Shown piece by piece: positions 44,701 through 55,093 of a stretch of DNA of 64,000 nt. The DNA is from Candidatus Proelusimicrobium excrementi (lineage in GTDB: Bacteria > Elusimicrobiota > Elusimicrobia > Elusimicrobiales > Elusimicrobiaceae), in the NCBI GenBank assembly GCA_934643455.1, contig CAKUBV010000001.1:124001-188000 (forward strand), written 5' to 3'. The position numbers and the translations under genes were made by a program. Below the pieces are notes generated by a model, which saw only the letters and a list, made by a program, of their open reading frames with translations, ran no database searches and was not told the DNA's origin. Every line of letters starts with the position of its first letter. Positions within the stretch are counted from its first letter, which is position 1.

Positions 44701-47700
44701 CTTTTGACTGGCTTAAATCGGATACGTCTTCTAAAGCGTTTGTCGCGAAAGACGCAAAGGTTAAGGTGGAAGGAACCGGCGGGGATAAAGACAAAGCTTT
44801 GATTTCCGCCAAAGACAATATGGATATGTTTAATATAGCCGGCGGCGTAGTTAAAACGCAAAACGTCGGCATAGGCACGTCCGTGTCCATAAGCGATATT
44901 ACAAGAAACACCCAAGCTTTTATCGGCGATATTTATGACGCTTCCCAACCCACCGCCCGCACGGAAAGCGGATACTTTAAATCCGATAAAAATATAGAGA
45001 TTTCGGCGGAAAACGGCGGCGATATTTACGCGTATTCCCTTGCAGGCGTTCTGCAAAACGATAAAAAAGAAGCTTCATCGGGAAAAGGCGCGGCGGCGAC
45101 CTCCGGCGGAAGCCAAGCCGCAGGGGGCGGCGGTAAATTCGGCGTCGGTATTTCCGGCGACGTAAGCTATAACAATATAGAAGGCGCGGCCAAGGCGTAT
45201 ATAAATGCCGCCAAAGTAGAAGCCGCCAAAAATTTGAACATAGCCGCAAAAGAAAGCAGCTGGATAAACAGCGTGGCCGGGGCCGTCAGCCTTGTTTTGG
45301 GGAAAGGCACGTCCGTCGGTTTTGCCGGTTCGGCCAGCACCAATTTTGTAAGGAACGACGCTTCCGCTTTTATTAATAACGGCGATGTTTCCATGCTTAC
45401 GCAAACAGCGGTCGCAAAAGATTCTTCTTCAAAACCGATTGTTACCGGCGGCGGCAAATTGGATATTTCTTCCGTCAGCGAGGCGGAAATTATAGCGGTC
45501 GCCGCAAGCGGTTCTTTGGCAAATCCGGCTTCAAAAGGCGGTTCTTTGGCCGGCTCCGTTACAGTAAACGATATCGGGAACGAAGTATCCTCCTTCGTTA
45601 AAGCTTCGAATATTAACTCTTACGCTTCAAGTTTAACCAAGGCGGTAAATCTTTCCGCTTCCGATTTTTCCAAAATAGTTTCCGTCGCCGGGGCTTTGGG
45701 CGTGGCCGGCACCGTCGGCATAGGCTCGTCAACCGGCGTTAATAAAATTTCAAATACGGTTAAAGCTTATCTTGAGGATTCTTCCCTTACGGCGCAAAAA
45801 GACGTTTCCCTTGACGCGCAAAACTCTTCAACGCTTACAAATGTCGAGGGTACAGTCGGCGCGGCTAAAGACGGCATGGCCGTTGCGGCAAGCGTAGCCG
45901 TAAATGAAATCGGCAATACTACGTCTTCATATATAAAAGGCGGAACGACGACCGTTTCTGACGGTTCTCTCTCCGTCCTTGCAAAAGATACGTCCAACAT
46001 GACGGCCGTCGCCGGGGAAATAAGCGGCGCGGGCAAAGCGGCTGTAGGGGCTTCCACCGCGGTAAGCAATATAAAAAATAAAGTTTATTCATACGCAGAC
46101 GGAGCCTTGATTGAAGTGGGCGGAAATGCGGATTTTAAATCCGATTTAGGCTACACTCTTAAAACTGCGGCGGCCGGCGGGGCCGGATCGGAATATGCTT
46201 CCGTAACGGGCAGCGTAGCCGTCAATAATATTGACACCGATACGCAGGCTTATATTACCGCAAGCACTATGACTGCAGGCGGAAGCGCGGGTTTTAGGGC
46301 TGCATCCGAAAACGAAATTAACTTCTACGGCGGCACTTTGGACGGAGCAGCCGGCGCGGGCATCGGCGGAACGGTTGTCGTAAATAATGTTTCCGACAAA
46401 GCTTATGCAGGCGTTAGAGGGGGCAGCCGCCTTGATGTTTACGGCAAAAACGCTTTAAGCGGCGAACTCGGCAAAGGGCTTTTCGTAACCTCTTCCGTAA
46501 ATGACGATTTAAATTCTTGGATGTTCAATCTTTCCGGCGGAGGGTTCGGCTTTGCGGCAAATGTTGACGTAGCCAATATAAAAAATTACTCCCAAGCGGA
46601 AATTTTAAATTCTTACATCAATCAAAACGCCGCGCCGCAGGGAACCGATTTAAGCGGGCAAAACATATTAGTTAAAGCGGTAAATAAGGCGGACGCGGAA
46701 TCTTACGGCGGTTCTTTGGCCGGCGGCGGCGCGGGGGTAGGGGCGGTATCTGATACTATTCTCTTTAACAATATAACCAAAGCCGGTATAGAAAATTCTA
46801 ATCTTTCCGCAAAAGGCTATATTAAAGCCCTTACGGATTCGCTTGAAAGATATAACGCCATTTTGGTCAGCGGCGGCGTGGGCGGATTTGGTTTGGCCGG
46901 GAACGTGGCCGTTGCGTCTTTAAATAATTTAAATGAAGCTTATATCAAAAAAGGACAAATCTTGAGCGAAGATAATGTGGAAGCCGTCGCTTCCGACATT
47001 GTCGAACTGGGCCGCAAAGACGGGGCAGATTTCGCCGTAGCCGTCGGCGCGCTTGCCGGCGGAAGCACAGGCATAGGCGGTTCCGTGCTTGTAAGCAATG
47101 TTAAAAACAATACCAAGGCTTTTATCGCGGATTCGACGGTAGACGCCGCAAGGACTTTAAAAGTAAGAGCGACGGGCAAACAGGATATAGTTTCTTATCT
47201 GCCTACGGCGGCTTTGACCGCTTCCGGCGGGATTTCGGCCTCGGTAGGGGTAAATACGATAGATTCTTCCGCTGAAGCGTACATCTATGAAAGCGAAAAC
47301 GGACAAACCGTAATTAACGGGGATTCATCCAAGGCTTCCGCTTTGCAGGATGTTGAAGTTTCGGCTGAGTCCGATTCCCGCATACATACTACAATAGCCG
47401 CCGGCTCGGCAACGGGCGGCGCCGGAGTAGGCGCGGGTATAGGCGTTTCCACAATTAACGGCAAAACCTCCGCCGCCATCGGCGCGGGAAGCGAAGTAAA
47501 CGCCGGGCGCAATATCAAGATTGAAAGCGTAAACACCAGGAAAACTGACGATTTGGCCGTATCCGCCGCGGCAGGCGGTATAGGCGCGGCAAACGGGTCA
47601 ATATTGGTCAGCAATATAGGTTCAAACTTGGATGCTGATTCCAAAGAAGCAACCGAGGGCGTGCGGGGTGCGGTAAACGAACAGCTGGCCGCCAATTCCA

Positions 47701-50700
47701 ATATCACAAAGGAAACTTTCGGACGCGGCGGGCTTTTAGATTCCACCGCAGAGCAAATGCAAGCCTTTACAGCGGACGTAAACGAGGCTTTCACCGATAA
47801 AGTTTTGGATGACAAAGGCACTTCGGCCTTCGTCGGCGCAAACGCGAAAATCAACGCCGGCGGCAAGACGGATATTTCGGCCAATGACTATATAAAAACC
47901 GATCTTACGGCCGGCGGCGCAAGCTTGGCGGGTATGGCCAGCGTCGGCGCGTCCGTCGCCGTGGCGAACAGCTCTTCCTCAACCAAAGCTTTTATAGGCG
48001 ACAATGCGGAAGTAACTTCTTCCGGCGGATTGGACGTTAAAGCTTCTTCCGAGGTGCTTGAATCCGACGTTAAAGCCATTTTGGGTTCCGGCTCCGTAAG
48101 TTATGCCTTGGGCGCGGCTGTGGCGAAGGTAAATTCCAACAATAATACTTTGGCGTATCTTTCCGACTATGTAAGAGTTAATAATTCCGGCGCGGTAAAC
48201 GTTAACGCCGCAGGCAAAGCCGATATCAACGTGCAGACCGTCGGGGTCGTTTTAGGCGGAACTGCCGCGGCCGGGGCTTCCGTCGCGGGTATTGAGAAGA
48301 AAGGCTCCACTTCGGCTTTTACAGGCGATAGTGTAACCGTGGATAATGCGGAATCTTTTAAGATTAAAGCTTCGACCGAAAGCGATATTTCGGCGGAAGC
48401 GGAAGCCGGCAGCGGCGGCGTTGCGGCGGGCACAGGCACTGACGCGGACGCTGTAATTAATGACAAAATTTTAGCCGCAACCGGGGATAAAGCAGTTATA
48501 AGAACCTCCGGGGAAACTTCCGTCATTACGGAAGGCTCCGCAAAAGCCGTAAGCAAAACTTACGGCGTTGACGCGGGCGCGCTTACAGTCGGCGTATCCT
48601 TGGCCGACAGCGTAATCAACCTTGATAATAAAGCCGAAATCGGGCGCGAAAATATAATCGGCGCAGGGGACGTTAAACTTGTGGCGGAACAAAAAAAGGC
48701 CGAAACTTTGGCCGATGCTTTTGCCGCCAGCGGCGCTTTGATAGGCGGCGCGGGCGCGACGTCTTCCAGCAGGGTAAACGGATCCGTATTGGCGAACATA
48801 CGTTCAAAAAGCGATATAACTTCCGCCGGCGGAGTAACGTTTAAATCCAAATCTTACACCGATCAAACTTCTAAATCTACCTATTACGGCGGCGCGGTAA
48901 TATCGGCGGGCGTAAACGAAGCCGACGTCGATGCAGAGGTTGAAGTTAAAACCGTTTTAAACGACGGGTTGAATATTAACGCAGGCAGTTTAGAGGCTTC
49001 CTCAGACGGGGCCGATAAACTTTACGCAAAAGCTGTTTCCGGCAGCGGCGGCGCGCTTTCGGCTTCGGCGGCTTTGGTCCGTTCCGATAACAATTCCGTT
49101 TCAAAAGTTGAAATCGGCCAAACGGAAAAAGAAGACGCGGGAGCGGTTTTAAACAATAATATCAATGCGGATACGGTACTATTTAAAGCGGTGAACTCCA
49201 CGTCGCAAGACAGCGAAGTCGACTCCAGAAACGGCGGTATTATACACGCGGGCGGTGCTTCCGCGCAGAATAATTCCGATATGACCGTCGCGGTTGATTT
49301 TAAAGACAGAACCTCAGGCAAAACTTACGTAAACGCTTCCGATTTTAAAGCCGAGGCTTTAAACAATTACGCCAAAAACTTGGTCGACGGGCAAAATGTT
49401 TACAGCGGCAGCGGCGGCGCGATTACCGTGCCGATAACCGAAAGCATTACTAAGATAAACAATTATACGGACGTAATTTTCGACGATAATACAAAAGTAG
49501 ACGTAAGGGCAGATTCGGAAGGCAACAGCTCTTTCTTGGTCAACGCGATAAACAATATTAAAGGCGACGACAAAGTGCTTTTAAAGAGCGGCGGGCTTGT
49601 AACCGTGCCTGTGGTTACTTCCGAAATAACCAACGATAACAATAAAGCCGCAATTAGCGTGAAGTCCGCGGAACTCAGCTCCGCAAATGACATCGTCTTC
49701 AACGCAAAAGCGGACGTAGACATATCGGCTGGTTCCGACCTTAACATTTACGGCGGCGTTTCCGTTGCGGCAGGCAAAAGCTTGGCCAAAACCAATGTTT
49801 TTAACGAGATTAATTTGCGTCAGGGCGCAAAGCTTTCTTCCGGCGGGGACGTATATTTTACTCTTTCCCAGCCCAAAACGGCAAGCGGCAGCGCATTTGA
49901 CAATACCGGCAGATCTTATATAAAAGCTTCCGGCGTTACGAATGTTTGGAACGCCACGGCTTTGGCCTTTAACGCCGATTCCGCGGCCAAGGGCGATATC
50001 TACGTAAACAATAATGTAAACGTGGATTCCGGCGCGTCGGTGCGCAGCGGCAGAAACATTAATATCAACGGTGTTAAAGCTCTTACAGCCGCAACCGGTT
50101 TGTTGGATTTGACTTCTCCCTTGGGCGATTTGGCGGCAAGTTCCAAATCCACAAGCGTGAAAACCGAACAAAAGACTAACGTAAAAATAGACGGGGAACT
50201 TTTGGCCGGCGTCAACAATAGCGTAAAGCTGACCATCGACGGCAACAGAAATATTACGGTTAACGGCGGGGAATTGCCGGGCTATACAATTACCTCGGAG
50301 CGCCTTTCCGAGAATATTTTAAACGAAATAGAAAAATTCCGTATTTTAAAAGCGCAGTATTCCGTTTCCGAAGTTTCCGCCGCCGCTTATCAGGCGGAAA
50401 TAAACAGGCTTGAAAGCGAACTTGCGGCTTTGGGCCAAATAGACGAAAACGGGCTTATGACGGAAGTCCCCGTGGATTTCATAGTTTTTGACGATATCCG
50501 CGCCAATATGGGCGATATCAGCATCAACGCGGATAATATCACCGGCGCGGGCAAACTTTCGGCTCCGGGTTCGGCGGAAGTGGAAATTAACAATAACAGC
50601 GATTTGTTTATGCGCTTTAATGACGTTGCCATAGATTCTTCTTCCACCGGCAGTATTTATTATAACGGAGCTTTGGTAAAGAGCGCGCAGGATATAGCTT

Positions 50701-53700
50701 CCGCCAACGCCGACTATAAAACGGCTTCTTTGAGCGAAGTCGTTTCTTCCGGCGGGCTTGAAAACGGCAGGCCTTCAATAAAGATAAAATCCTCTTACTC
50801 TTATCAAAACCGTGCGCCTAATTTGGAGTTCCTTGGCGATATCCTTAACGATAACGGCGATATTAACGTATATTCCTCAGGCAGTATCCAGGCAAAAGGG
50901 AATATGCGCGCCAAAAACATTTCTATGGAAGCGGCGGATAAGATTATGCAGTCTTACGTTTCTGACAGCTTCCTGCACGTGGCGGGCAATCCTTACGGTT
51001 ATTGGGGGGACGTCGCTTCCTCTTCAGAAAGCGGCAAAACCAACACCTCGCTTGAGGGCTCTGCCCGCGGCGGCGGAACTTCAATATTGGGCAATAACGT
51101 ATTTTTGAGCGCGGCTTATCTTGATATTAACGGGCTTGTCCAAAGCGGTTCCAAGGATTTGACGCTTAATATCGGCGATAACTTTACGCTTTCCGCGGAC
51201 GGACGCACTTTTAACAGCATTGAAGCGGCCGCCGCAGATTATTATGCGCGCAAAAACAGGCACGAGGCAAACGTAAGCGAACTTTACGCCATAAACGATT
51301 CGGGCAATATCCAAGCGTATTTTAACGTCCTTGAAAACAGAATAGAACTTAAAGACGTCAAAGTTGACGGCGGCAGGCTGGAGCTTTTCGGCCATATTCT
51401 TAATACCGGCGGCAATTACGGCGAACTTAAAGTTCTTGACGGCTTCGGGCGCATAAACGTGGCGAATAATTCTTCCTACGATTTGTTTTTAAATTCCTTG
51501 GACGCAAGCAGTAAAGTGGAAGGAACCATAAAAATTACCGATACCGCCCAAAGAGACGCCACCGGCGGATTCTTGGAAACGGTATATTACCGCTCCGGCG
51601 ATACTTTGCTGACCGTAAACAGCAATACCAGGGACGCGGACGGCAATGCCAATAATATAGTAAGCAGAATCAAGGGCGGCAGGGAAACTTCTTATAATCC
51701 GCTTTCCGGGCAGAGATATTATTGGAACACCGGCAAAGAAAAAATAAAAGAAACCACTTATAAAAAAGAAAATAACAGCTTCTGGGGTATGGACTTTTTA
51801 GTGCCCGATGACAGCTATGACCTTACAAACACCAGATACTTGCAGGATAACTCTTTGTACGAAGGGGAGTTTGTAAAGACCGGGGAAGACTCTTCAAAAG
51901 CTTATACATATACTTTTGAAGATAAGGACGTCGTTCTGCTTGATAACGAGGGCAATCCCGTAGTGGATGCAAACGGCAATCCCGTACCTTACAAAACTTA
52001 TGACAAACGCTGGACGACGAGCAGCGGCTGGTGGATATTCTCCACTAAAACCAATCATCACGAAGTAAAATACGAAGAAGGCCATAAAGAAATCAACACC
52101 CACAGCGTTAAGGCGGATTATCCCGTTAAGATAACTTTTGACGGTTATGATTCTTCTTCTTTGGATATTAATTCGTCCAAGTCGAATATTATTTTAAACG
52201 GTTTGCTTAACAATGCTTCCGGCGACGTCAACATTACGGCTTCGGGCGGGGCGGTTAAGTCCAACAGCGCGGACGCTTATATTAAAGCGCAGAACGTCAA
52301 TATCACCGCCAAGAACGGAGTCGGCGGGCAAAACGCCGTCAATGTGGAACTTACCGGCGGAGCGGTAAACGTTTCTTCCGAAACGGGCGATATTAATTTG
52401 GCTTCCGTAATGGCGAGCGATTTCGTCTTCGGCAATATCAGCGGCGCGGGCGGCGTTAATATTAAATCCGAACGTTCCGTTTACGGTAAGGACGCTTCCT
52501 CCTTAATTAAAGGCGATGGCGTAACTTTGCAGGCCGCCATGGGCTCAATCGGCAAAGACGGCTTAGCCGTTAATTTGGATACGAATCATCTTTCGGCTTC
52601 AGCGCAGGAAAGCGTTGCCATAAAGAACGCTTCTTCCGGCGATTTGGGTATTAATCTGATAGAATCCAAATCCGGCGATGTCGATTTGGAAACCGCCGGC
52701 GGGATATATGATGAAAACAAAAACGAAGTCATAGATCAGCGCAGCAAAGCGGAACTGCTTAACGATTGGAACGCACTCGGCCTTATGGACGAGGACGGCG
52801 CGGGCTGGACCGAAGATCAGCTTACCTATAAGATAGATGCGGCCAGCCTTGATAATAAAGTCAACACGCAATATATGGTTGAAGACCCGAATATAAAAGG
52901 CGCGAACGTCAGGGTAAAAGCCGGCGGAGCGATAGGCCAGGACAACGGCGGGGAAACTTTTAATATTGCGGACTTTAAAAACTTAAGCGACGAAAAGAAA
53001 CTGCTTATATCTTCCGCCGAAAGGGATAATATAGTCTTCTCCGAAGACGGGCAAACCCTTACCGTTCTTAAGAGGGAAGACGTCGATATCCACGCCGACA
53101 GAATCGATTTAAACGCTTCCGGTTTTATTTACTTGGGCGCGGAGCAGGATATCAACGTCGGTTCAATAGATTCCGCCGGCAATAATATCACTATTATAGG
53201 CGCGGGCGGCATTTATAACGTGCTTGAGGAAGAAGGCGTAAACATCAAAGGCGGCAATCTTACTTTGGAAGCTTCCAAAGGCGCGATAGGCTCGGGAGAA
53301 AAAGCTTTAAGCGCGGATATTTCCGGAAAATTAAACGCCAGAGCTTTAGACGGCGTTTGGCTTTCCTCACCGGGTAATTTGGCGGTGGATTATATCTTTA
53401 CCGAAGGTTTGGCCGATATTAAAACCGCCGGCGCCGTTACCGACGCGCGCGGCGACGATTTGCCGAATATAAGGGCATACGGAATTAATATTGAAGCCGC
53501 CGAAGCCGGCAGTGAAGAGCAGGCTTTGGGAGTAGCCCTTGAACAGGGGGGGGGCGGCATTAACGCTTTAAACGTAAAAACTTCCGGCTCCGCCTATATT
53601 GAAGGCGCGGGGAAAGAGCCCCTTTATATTGCCGGTTTTACTTCCGGCGGAGATATTAAGATCGCCTCAAAAAGCGATATATTAAACGCTTCCGCTCAAA

Positions 53701-54674
53701 GCCTGATAAAAGCCGGGGGGGACATGACTTTCGCCTGCGAAAATTGCAATATAGGCGAGGAATCTTCCTATCTTAATCTTGACGCGTCCGGCTTGATAAA
53801 CGCTTTCGGCGATGCCATCTACATAAATTCAAAAGGTTCCGCAAGCGTTTTGGGCAAAGTCGTCGCGGAAAAAGACGTTAATGTTCTTGCCTCCGTATCG
53901 GACTTGGTTTTGAACAATGTCGTTTCAGCCGAGAACGGTTCGGCCGTATTGGAAAGCGCGTCTAATATATTCTCCGGCGCGGGCGGATACGTCGCGGCGC
54001 ATGATATAAACCTTACCGCGCAAAGCGGCTCAATCGGCACGGAAGAAAATCCGCTTAAGGTTGAAGGCTCTTCCTTATGGGAATCTTCTTCTTTAACCGC
54101 CAAGGCGGAAAAAGGGATTTATCTTACCGGCTTCGCCAACGGCCTTAAGATTGATTCTTTAACCGTAAATGCGGGTGATGTTTCCGTCATTACCGATGAG
54201 GATATCAAAGTGAATGACTTGGGCGGCGCGGCCAATATTACGGCTGATAACATAACGCTCCATTCCAATAAAGGAACCGTAGGGGAAGCGGACTTGCCTG
54301 TCGTGGTTGACGTCAATGAAGAAGGCGGCTTGGTAAACGTTATCGGCGCGAAAGGCATTTATTTGGCTCAGCTCAGACATACGTTTAATTCCGATTATAT
54401 CAAGAATACGGAATCGGGCGATATTTACCTTAAAGTGCCTTTCAATGACGTTAACATTAAGGAAGTTCAGAAGCAAGACGGGTTTAACGTCGTCTTCGGC
54501 GCAAACGCCCATTTAAATGATATAGGTATAGCGGGGCGCAACGTAAAAAACTTGATAAATGACCCTGTTTATATCCATTTCCCAATAAATGAACTTCCTG
54601 CGCGGCTTAAGATTTTTGAAAGGGAAAAATGGCCGTACGTCGGATATGACGACGAACCTGCCAGGATGATGTAG
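41754..54674 (+). CDS. giant TpsA filamentous hemagglutinin-like adhesin, 4306 residues
   Basis: One 12.9-kb frame behind AGGAGGAAT. After a signal peptide ending near VFGA, the TPS domain (about 20-300) has TGFNSFSTFDVYQGHTANLYLP, NLVHDKIS and FFLNPNGIAVG, the NPNG(I) hallmark. Residues about 330-2700 are many imperfect repeats of the form VGASVAV...NSSSTKAFIGDNAEV, resembling the leukotoxin-LktA-like filamentous adhesins. The last third has further beta-helix repeats and a less repetitive insert near 3250-3480. A lone cysteine pair (Cys3995, Cys3998 in ACENC) lies about 310 residues from the end and may help retain the protein, as HMW1's C-terminal cysteines do. Terminator at 54693. Confidence 0.93.
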   Translation: MFKKISAVVLSYVLMTSSVFGAMITPDGKTNTTVSVNGNVSDVHTGTVSGQTGFNSFSTFDVYQGHTANLYLPEGTKNLINLVHDKISNIDGVLNAFKDGKIGGNVFFLNPNGIAVGASGVINVGALTLATPTKEFMDNVISSDRAVSSQLTKAILAGDMPLNPLGLIAIKGKINAAGGVGLMGGDIVNRGNIRTNFEVSDIVNLEDKNLESEVLVKDGRVLIVSKNNFVNEGSIRADGSNGKNASEVNIKAGGDIALNSGVISASGEGENSSGGKLLLWADGKSFFNKGASLLAKGGKSGDGGFIEFSAGKLVDLAGGLFDASSYFGKRGSVFIDPKDIVISEDFLSSGADYNLTADNSITLKEGKKISTSKAGAASGNVSLTAKDILLENNSSIDASAAAGQTAGDITLTAKDFSDGYMVKNNSASVTLGEGVSLKGKNITVTSTADNTRLFDDDSTAATVGERTIGELGDTTLLGGAIVSDVDSEIIIGKNSKIEASGDVNIETLGKANGAMKAIGTAVAVVYGESDVYSNLNVREGAEINAGGKVNLSAKTDSSLNVASYAISTANTPVPGDGALSIGKMTVNNNVVLDAGSKVSGSEVSVQAVTDKEMSVTASSMAFDDGYAALSVTYSKSDVHNGVDAGGDITSSGKTLINSQINSTGNKTSASAGTGSSTVTTPILKGLHFAHDKIASWLKKKNVQTNNQSNVKIGLSAALSYSDQNNTSTAKAGGTIKSGADLDVKSTVTDAIIRQSASGSVDSKAGAHEKENAVAGSVGIASYNNTSTAYIAEGAAVDARGPLTVASSVSVPFEITWHKIEGVGDVVNKINSNGGLQNGFFTTWAKSNLSTNDGEEVGKFGLAGAVNIADFNSSSRAYIGNNAQINKNADYKNGAQSVNVTSGVDVSTLNMAGIWGVTGAGTKSKVGLGGSYQQIGYKSNSSAEILSGADVETNNLSVTSDVDQRNISIAEAGGKSETFGFDGAFDWLKSDTSSKAFVAKDAKVKVEGTGGDKDKALISAKDNMDMFNIAGGVVKTQNVGIGTSVSISDITRNTQAFIGDIYDASQPTARTESGYFKSDKNIEISAENGGDIYAYSLAGVLQNDKKEASSGKGAAATSGGSQAAGGGGKFGVGISGDVSYNNIEGAAKAYINAAKVEAAKNLNIAAKESSWINSVAGAVSLVLGKGTSVGFAGSASTNFVRNDASAFINNGDVSMLTQTAVAKDSSSKPIVTGGGKLDISSVSEAEIIAVAASGSLANPASKGGSLAGSVTVNDIGNEVSSFVKASNINSYASSLTKAVNLSASDFSKIVSVAGALGVAGTVGIGSSTGVNKISNTVKAYLEDSSLTAQKDVSLDAQNSSTLTNVEGTVGAAKDGMAVAASVAVNEIGNTTSSYIKGGTTTVSDGSLSVLAKDTSNMTAVAGEISGAGKAAVGASTAVSNIKNKVYSYADGALIEVGGNADFKSDLGYTLKTAAAGGAGSEYASVTGSVAVNNIDTDTQAYITASTMTAGGSAGFRAASENEINFYGGTLDGAAGAGIGGTVVVNNVSDKAYAGVRGGSRLDVYGKNALSGELGKGLFVTSSVNDDLNSWMFNLSGGGFGFAANVDVANIKNYSQAEILNSYINQNAAPQGTDLSGQNILVKAVNKADAESYGGSLAGGGAGVGAVSDTILFNNITKAGIENSNLSAKGYIKALTDSLERYNAILVSGGVGGFGLAGNVAVASLNNLNEAYIKKGQILSEDNVEAVASDIVELGRKDGADFAVAVGALAGGSTGIGGSVLVSNVKNNTKAFIADSTVDAARTLKVRATGKQDIVSYLPTAALTASGGISASVGVNTIDSSAEAYIYESENGQTVINGDSSKASALQDVEVSAESDSRIHTTIAAGSATGGAGVGAGIGVSTINGKTSAAIGAGSEVNAGRNIKIESVNTRKTDDLAVSAAAGGIGAANGSILVSNIGSNLDADSKEATEGVRGAVNEQLAANSNITKETFGRGGLLDSTAEQMQAFTADVNEAFTDKVLDDKGTSAFVGANAKINAGGKTDISANDYIKTDLTAGGASLAGMASVGASVAVANSSSSTKAFIGDNAEVTSSGGLDVKASSEVLESDVKAILGSGSVSYALGAAVAKVNSNNNTLAYLSDYVRVNNSGAVNVNAAGKADINVQTVGVVLGGTAAAGASVAGIEKKGSTSAFTGDSVTVDNAESFKIKASTESDISAEAEAGSGGVAAGTGTDADAVINDKILAATGDKAVIRTSGETSVITEGSAKAVSKTYGVDAGALTVGVSLADSVINLDNKAEIGRENIIGAGDVKLVAEQKKAETLADAFAASGALIGGAGATSSSRVNGSVLANIRSKSDITSAGGVTFKSKSYTDQTSKSTYYGGAVISAGVNEADVDAEVEVKTVLNDGLNINAGSLEASSDGADKLYAKAVSGSGGALSASAALVRSDNNSVSKVEIGQTEKEDAGAVLNNNINADTVLFKAVNSTSQDSEVDSRNGGIIHAGGASAQNNSDMTVAVDFKDRTSGKTYVNASDFKAEALNNYAKNLVDGQNVYSGSGGAITVPITESITKINNYTDVIFDDNTKVDVRADSEGNSSFLVNAINNIKGDDKVLLKSGGLVTVPVVTSEITNDNNKAAISVKSAELSSANDIVFNAKADVDISAGSDLNIYGGVSVAAGKSLAKTNVFNEINLRQGAKLSSGGDVYFTLSQPKTASGSAFDNTGRSYIKASGVTNVWNATALAFNADSAAKGDIYVNNNVNVDSGASVRSGRNININGVKALTAATGLLDLTSPLGDLAASSKSTSVKTEQKTNVKIDGELLAGVNNSVKLTIDGNRNITVNGGELPGYTITSERLSENILNEIEKFRILKAQYSVSEVSAAAYQAEINRLESELAALGQIDENGLMTEVPVDFIVFDDIRANMGDISINADNITGAGKLSAPGSAEVEINNNSDLFMRFNDVAIDSSSTGSIYYNGALVKSAQDIASANADYKTASLSEVVSSGGLENGRPSIKIKSSYSYQNRAPNLEFLGDILNDNGDINVYSSGSIQAKGNMRAKNISMEAADKIMQSYVSDSFLHVAGNPYGYWGDVASSSESGKTNTSLEGSARGGGTSILGNNVFLSAAYLDINGLVQSGSKDLTLNIGDNFTLSADGRTFNSIEAAAADYYARKNRHEANVSELYAINDSGNIQAYFNVLENRIELKDVKVDGGRLELFGHILNTGGNYGELKVLDGFGRINVANNSSYDLFLNSLDASSKVEGTIKITDTAQRDATGGFLETVYYRSGDTLLTVNSNTRDADGNANNIVSRIKGGRETSYNPLSGQRYYWNTGKEKIKETTYKKENNSFWGMDFLVPDDSYDLTNTRYLQDNSLYEGEFVKTGEDSSKAYTYTFEDKDVVLLDNEGNPVVDANGNPVPYKTYDKRWTTSSGWWIFSTKTNHHEVKYEEGHKEINTHSVKADYPVKITFDGYDSSSLDINSSKSNIILNGLLNNASGDVNITASGGAVKSNSADAYIKAQNVNITAKNGVGGQNAVNVELTGGAVNVSSETGDINLASVMASDFVFGNISGAGGVNIKSERSVYGKDASSLIKGDGVTLQAAMGSIGKDGLAVNLDTNHLSASAQESVAIKNASSGDLGINLIESKSGDVDLETAGGIYDENKNEVIDQRSKAELLNDWNALGLMDEDGAGWTEDQLTYKIDAASLDNKVNTQYMVEDPNIKGANVRVKAGGAIGQDNGGETFNIADFKNLSDEKKLLISSAERDNIVFSEDGQTLTVLKREDVDIHADRIDLNASGFIYLGAEQDINVGSIDSAGNNITIIGAGGIYNVLEEEGVNIKGGNLTLEASKGAIGSGEKALSADISGKLNARALDGVWLSSPGNLAVDYIFTEGLADIKTAGAVTDARGDDLPNIRAYGINIEAAEAGSEEQALGVALEQGGGGINALNVKTSGSAYIEGAGKEPLYIAGFTSGGDIKIASKSDILNASAQSLIKAGGDMTFACENCNIGEESSYLNLDASGLINAFGDAIYINSKGSASVLGKVVAEKDVNVLASVSDLVLNNVVSAENGSAVLESASNIFSGAGGYVAAHDINLTAQSGSIGTEENPLKVEGSSLWESSSLTAKAEKGIYLTGFANGLKIDSLTVNAGDVSVITDEDIKVNDLGGAANITADNITLHSNKGTVGEADLPVVVDVNEEGGLVNVIGAKGIYLAQLRHTFNSDYIKNTESGDIYLKVPFNDVNIKEVQKQDGFNVVFGANAHLNDIGIAGRNVKNLINDPVYIHFPINELPARLKIFEREKWPYVGYDDEPARMM

Positions 54675-54692
54675 TTTGGCGGAGAGGTTTTA

Positions 54693-54725
54693 GGCCCGGG
54701 GCTATAAGGCCCCGGGTTTTTTTGT
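54693..54725 (+). terminator. terminator of the tpsBA operon
   Basis: GGCCCGGGGC-type left arm and GGCCCCGGG right arm, followed by TTTTTTTT. Confidence 0.88.
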
Positions 54726-54778
54726 TGGTGTTAAGTTAGGTTCTCACCTTTTTAACTCGGTCTGAGTTACGCAGTTTC

Positions 54779-54917
54779 GGCTAGCAAACTTTAATATTTA
54801 GGCAAATTTTGATTTTTTCCTTGCTTGGGTACTGCGCGCACAATGTGCGCATCATACTTAGTACACCACGCGCGGAAGAAAATCAAAATCTATCTCAAAA
54901 CTAAAAAATCACGCCAG
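54779..54917. repeat. long inverted repeat unit 5 (tip type b, variant)
   Basis: From GGCTAGC to CACGCCAG. GGGTACT pairs with AGTACACC, and the tip is GCGCGCACAATGTGCGC, a different hairpin in the same place. Confidence 0.7.
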
Positions 54918-54962
54918 CTAAATATTCGCACGGTTTTAACTCGGTCTATCTTACGTGTCCTC

Positions 54963-55093
54963 GGCTAGCAAACTTTAATATTTAGGCAAATTTTGATTTT
55001 TGCTTCGGTCGGATACACGGGGCTCCGCCCACTCTAGGTATACCTTCCTCATTAAAAATCAAAATTTTCTCTAAATCTTAAAGTCCACGCCGG
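54963..55093. repeat. long inverted repeat unit 6 (tip type a)
   Basis: 131 bp, one base different from unit 2 (14004-14134) by my alignment. Flanking sequence is also shared for about 30 bp on the left and nearly 180 bp on the right. Confidence 0.75.

Noticed and set aside
41963..50245. Many long minus-strand open frames inside the giant adhesin gene
   Set aside because: They mirror the repetitive, biased codon use of the plus-strand gene, have Ser/Ala/Pro-rich low-complexity translations and no plausible starts.
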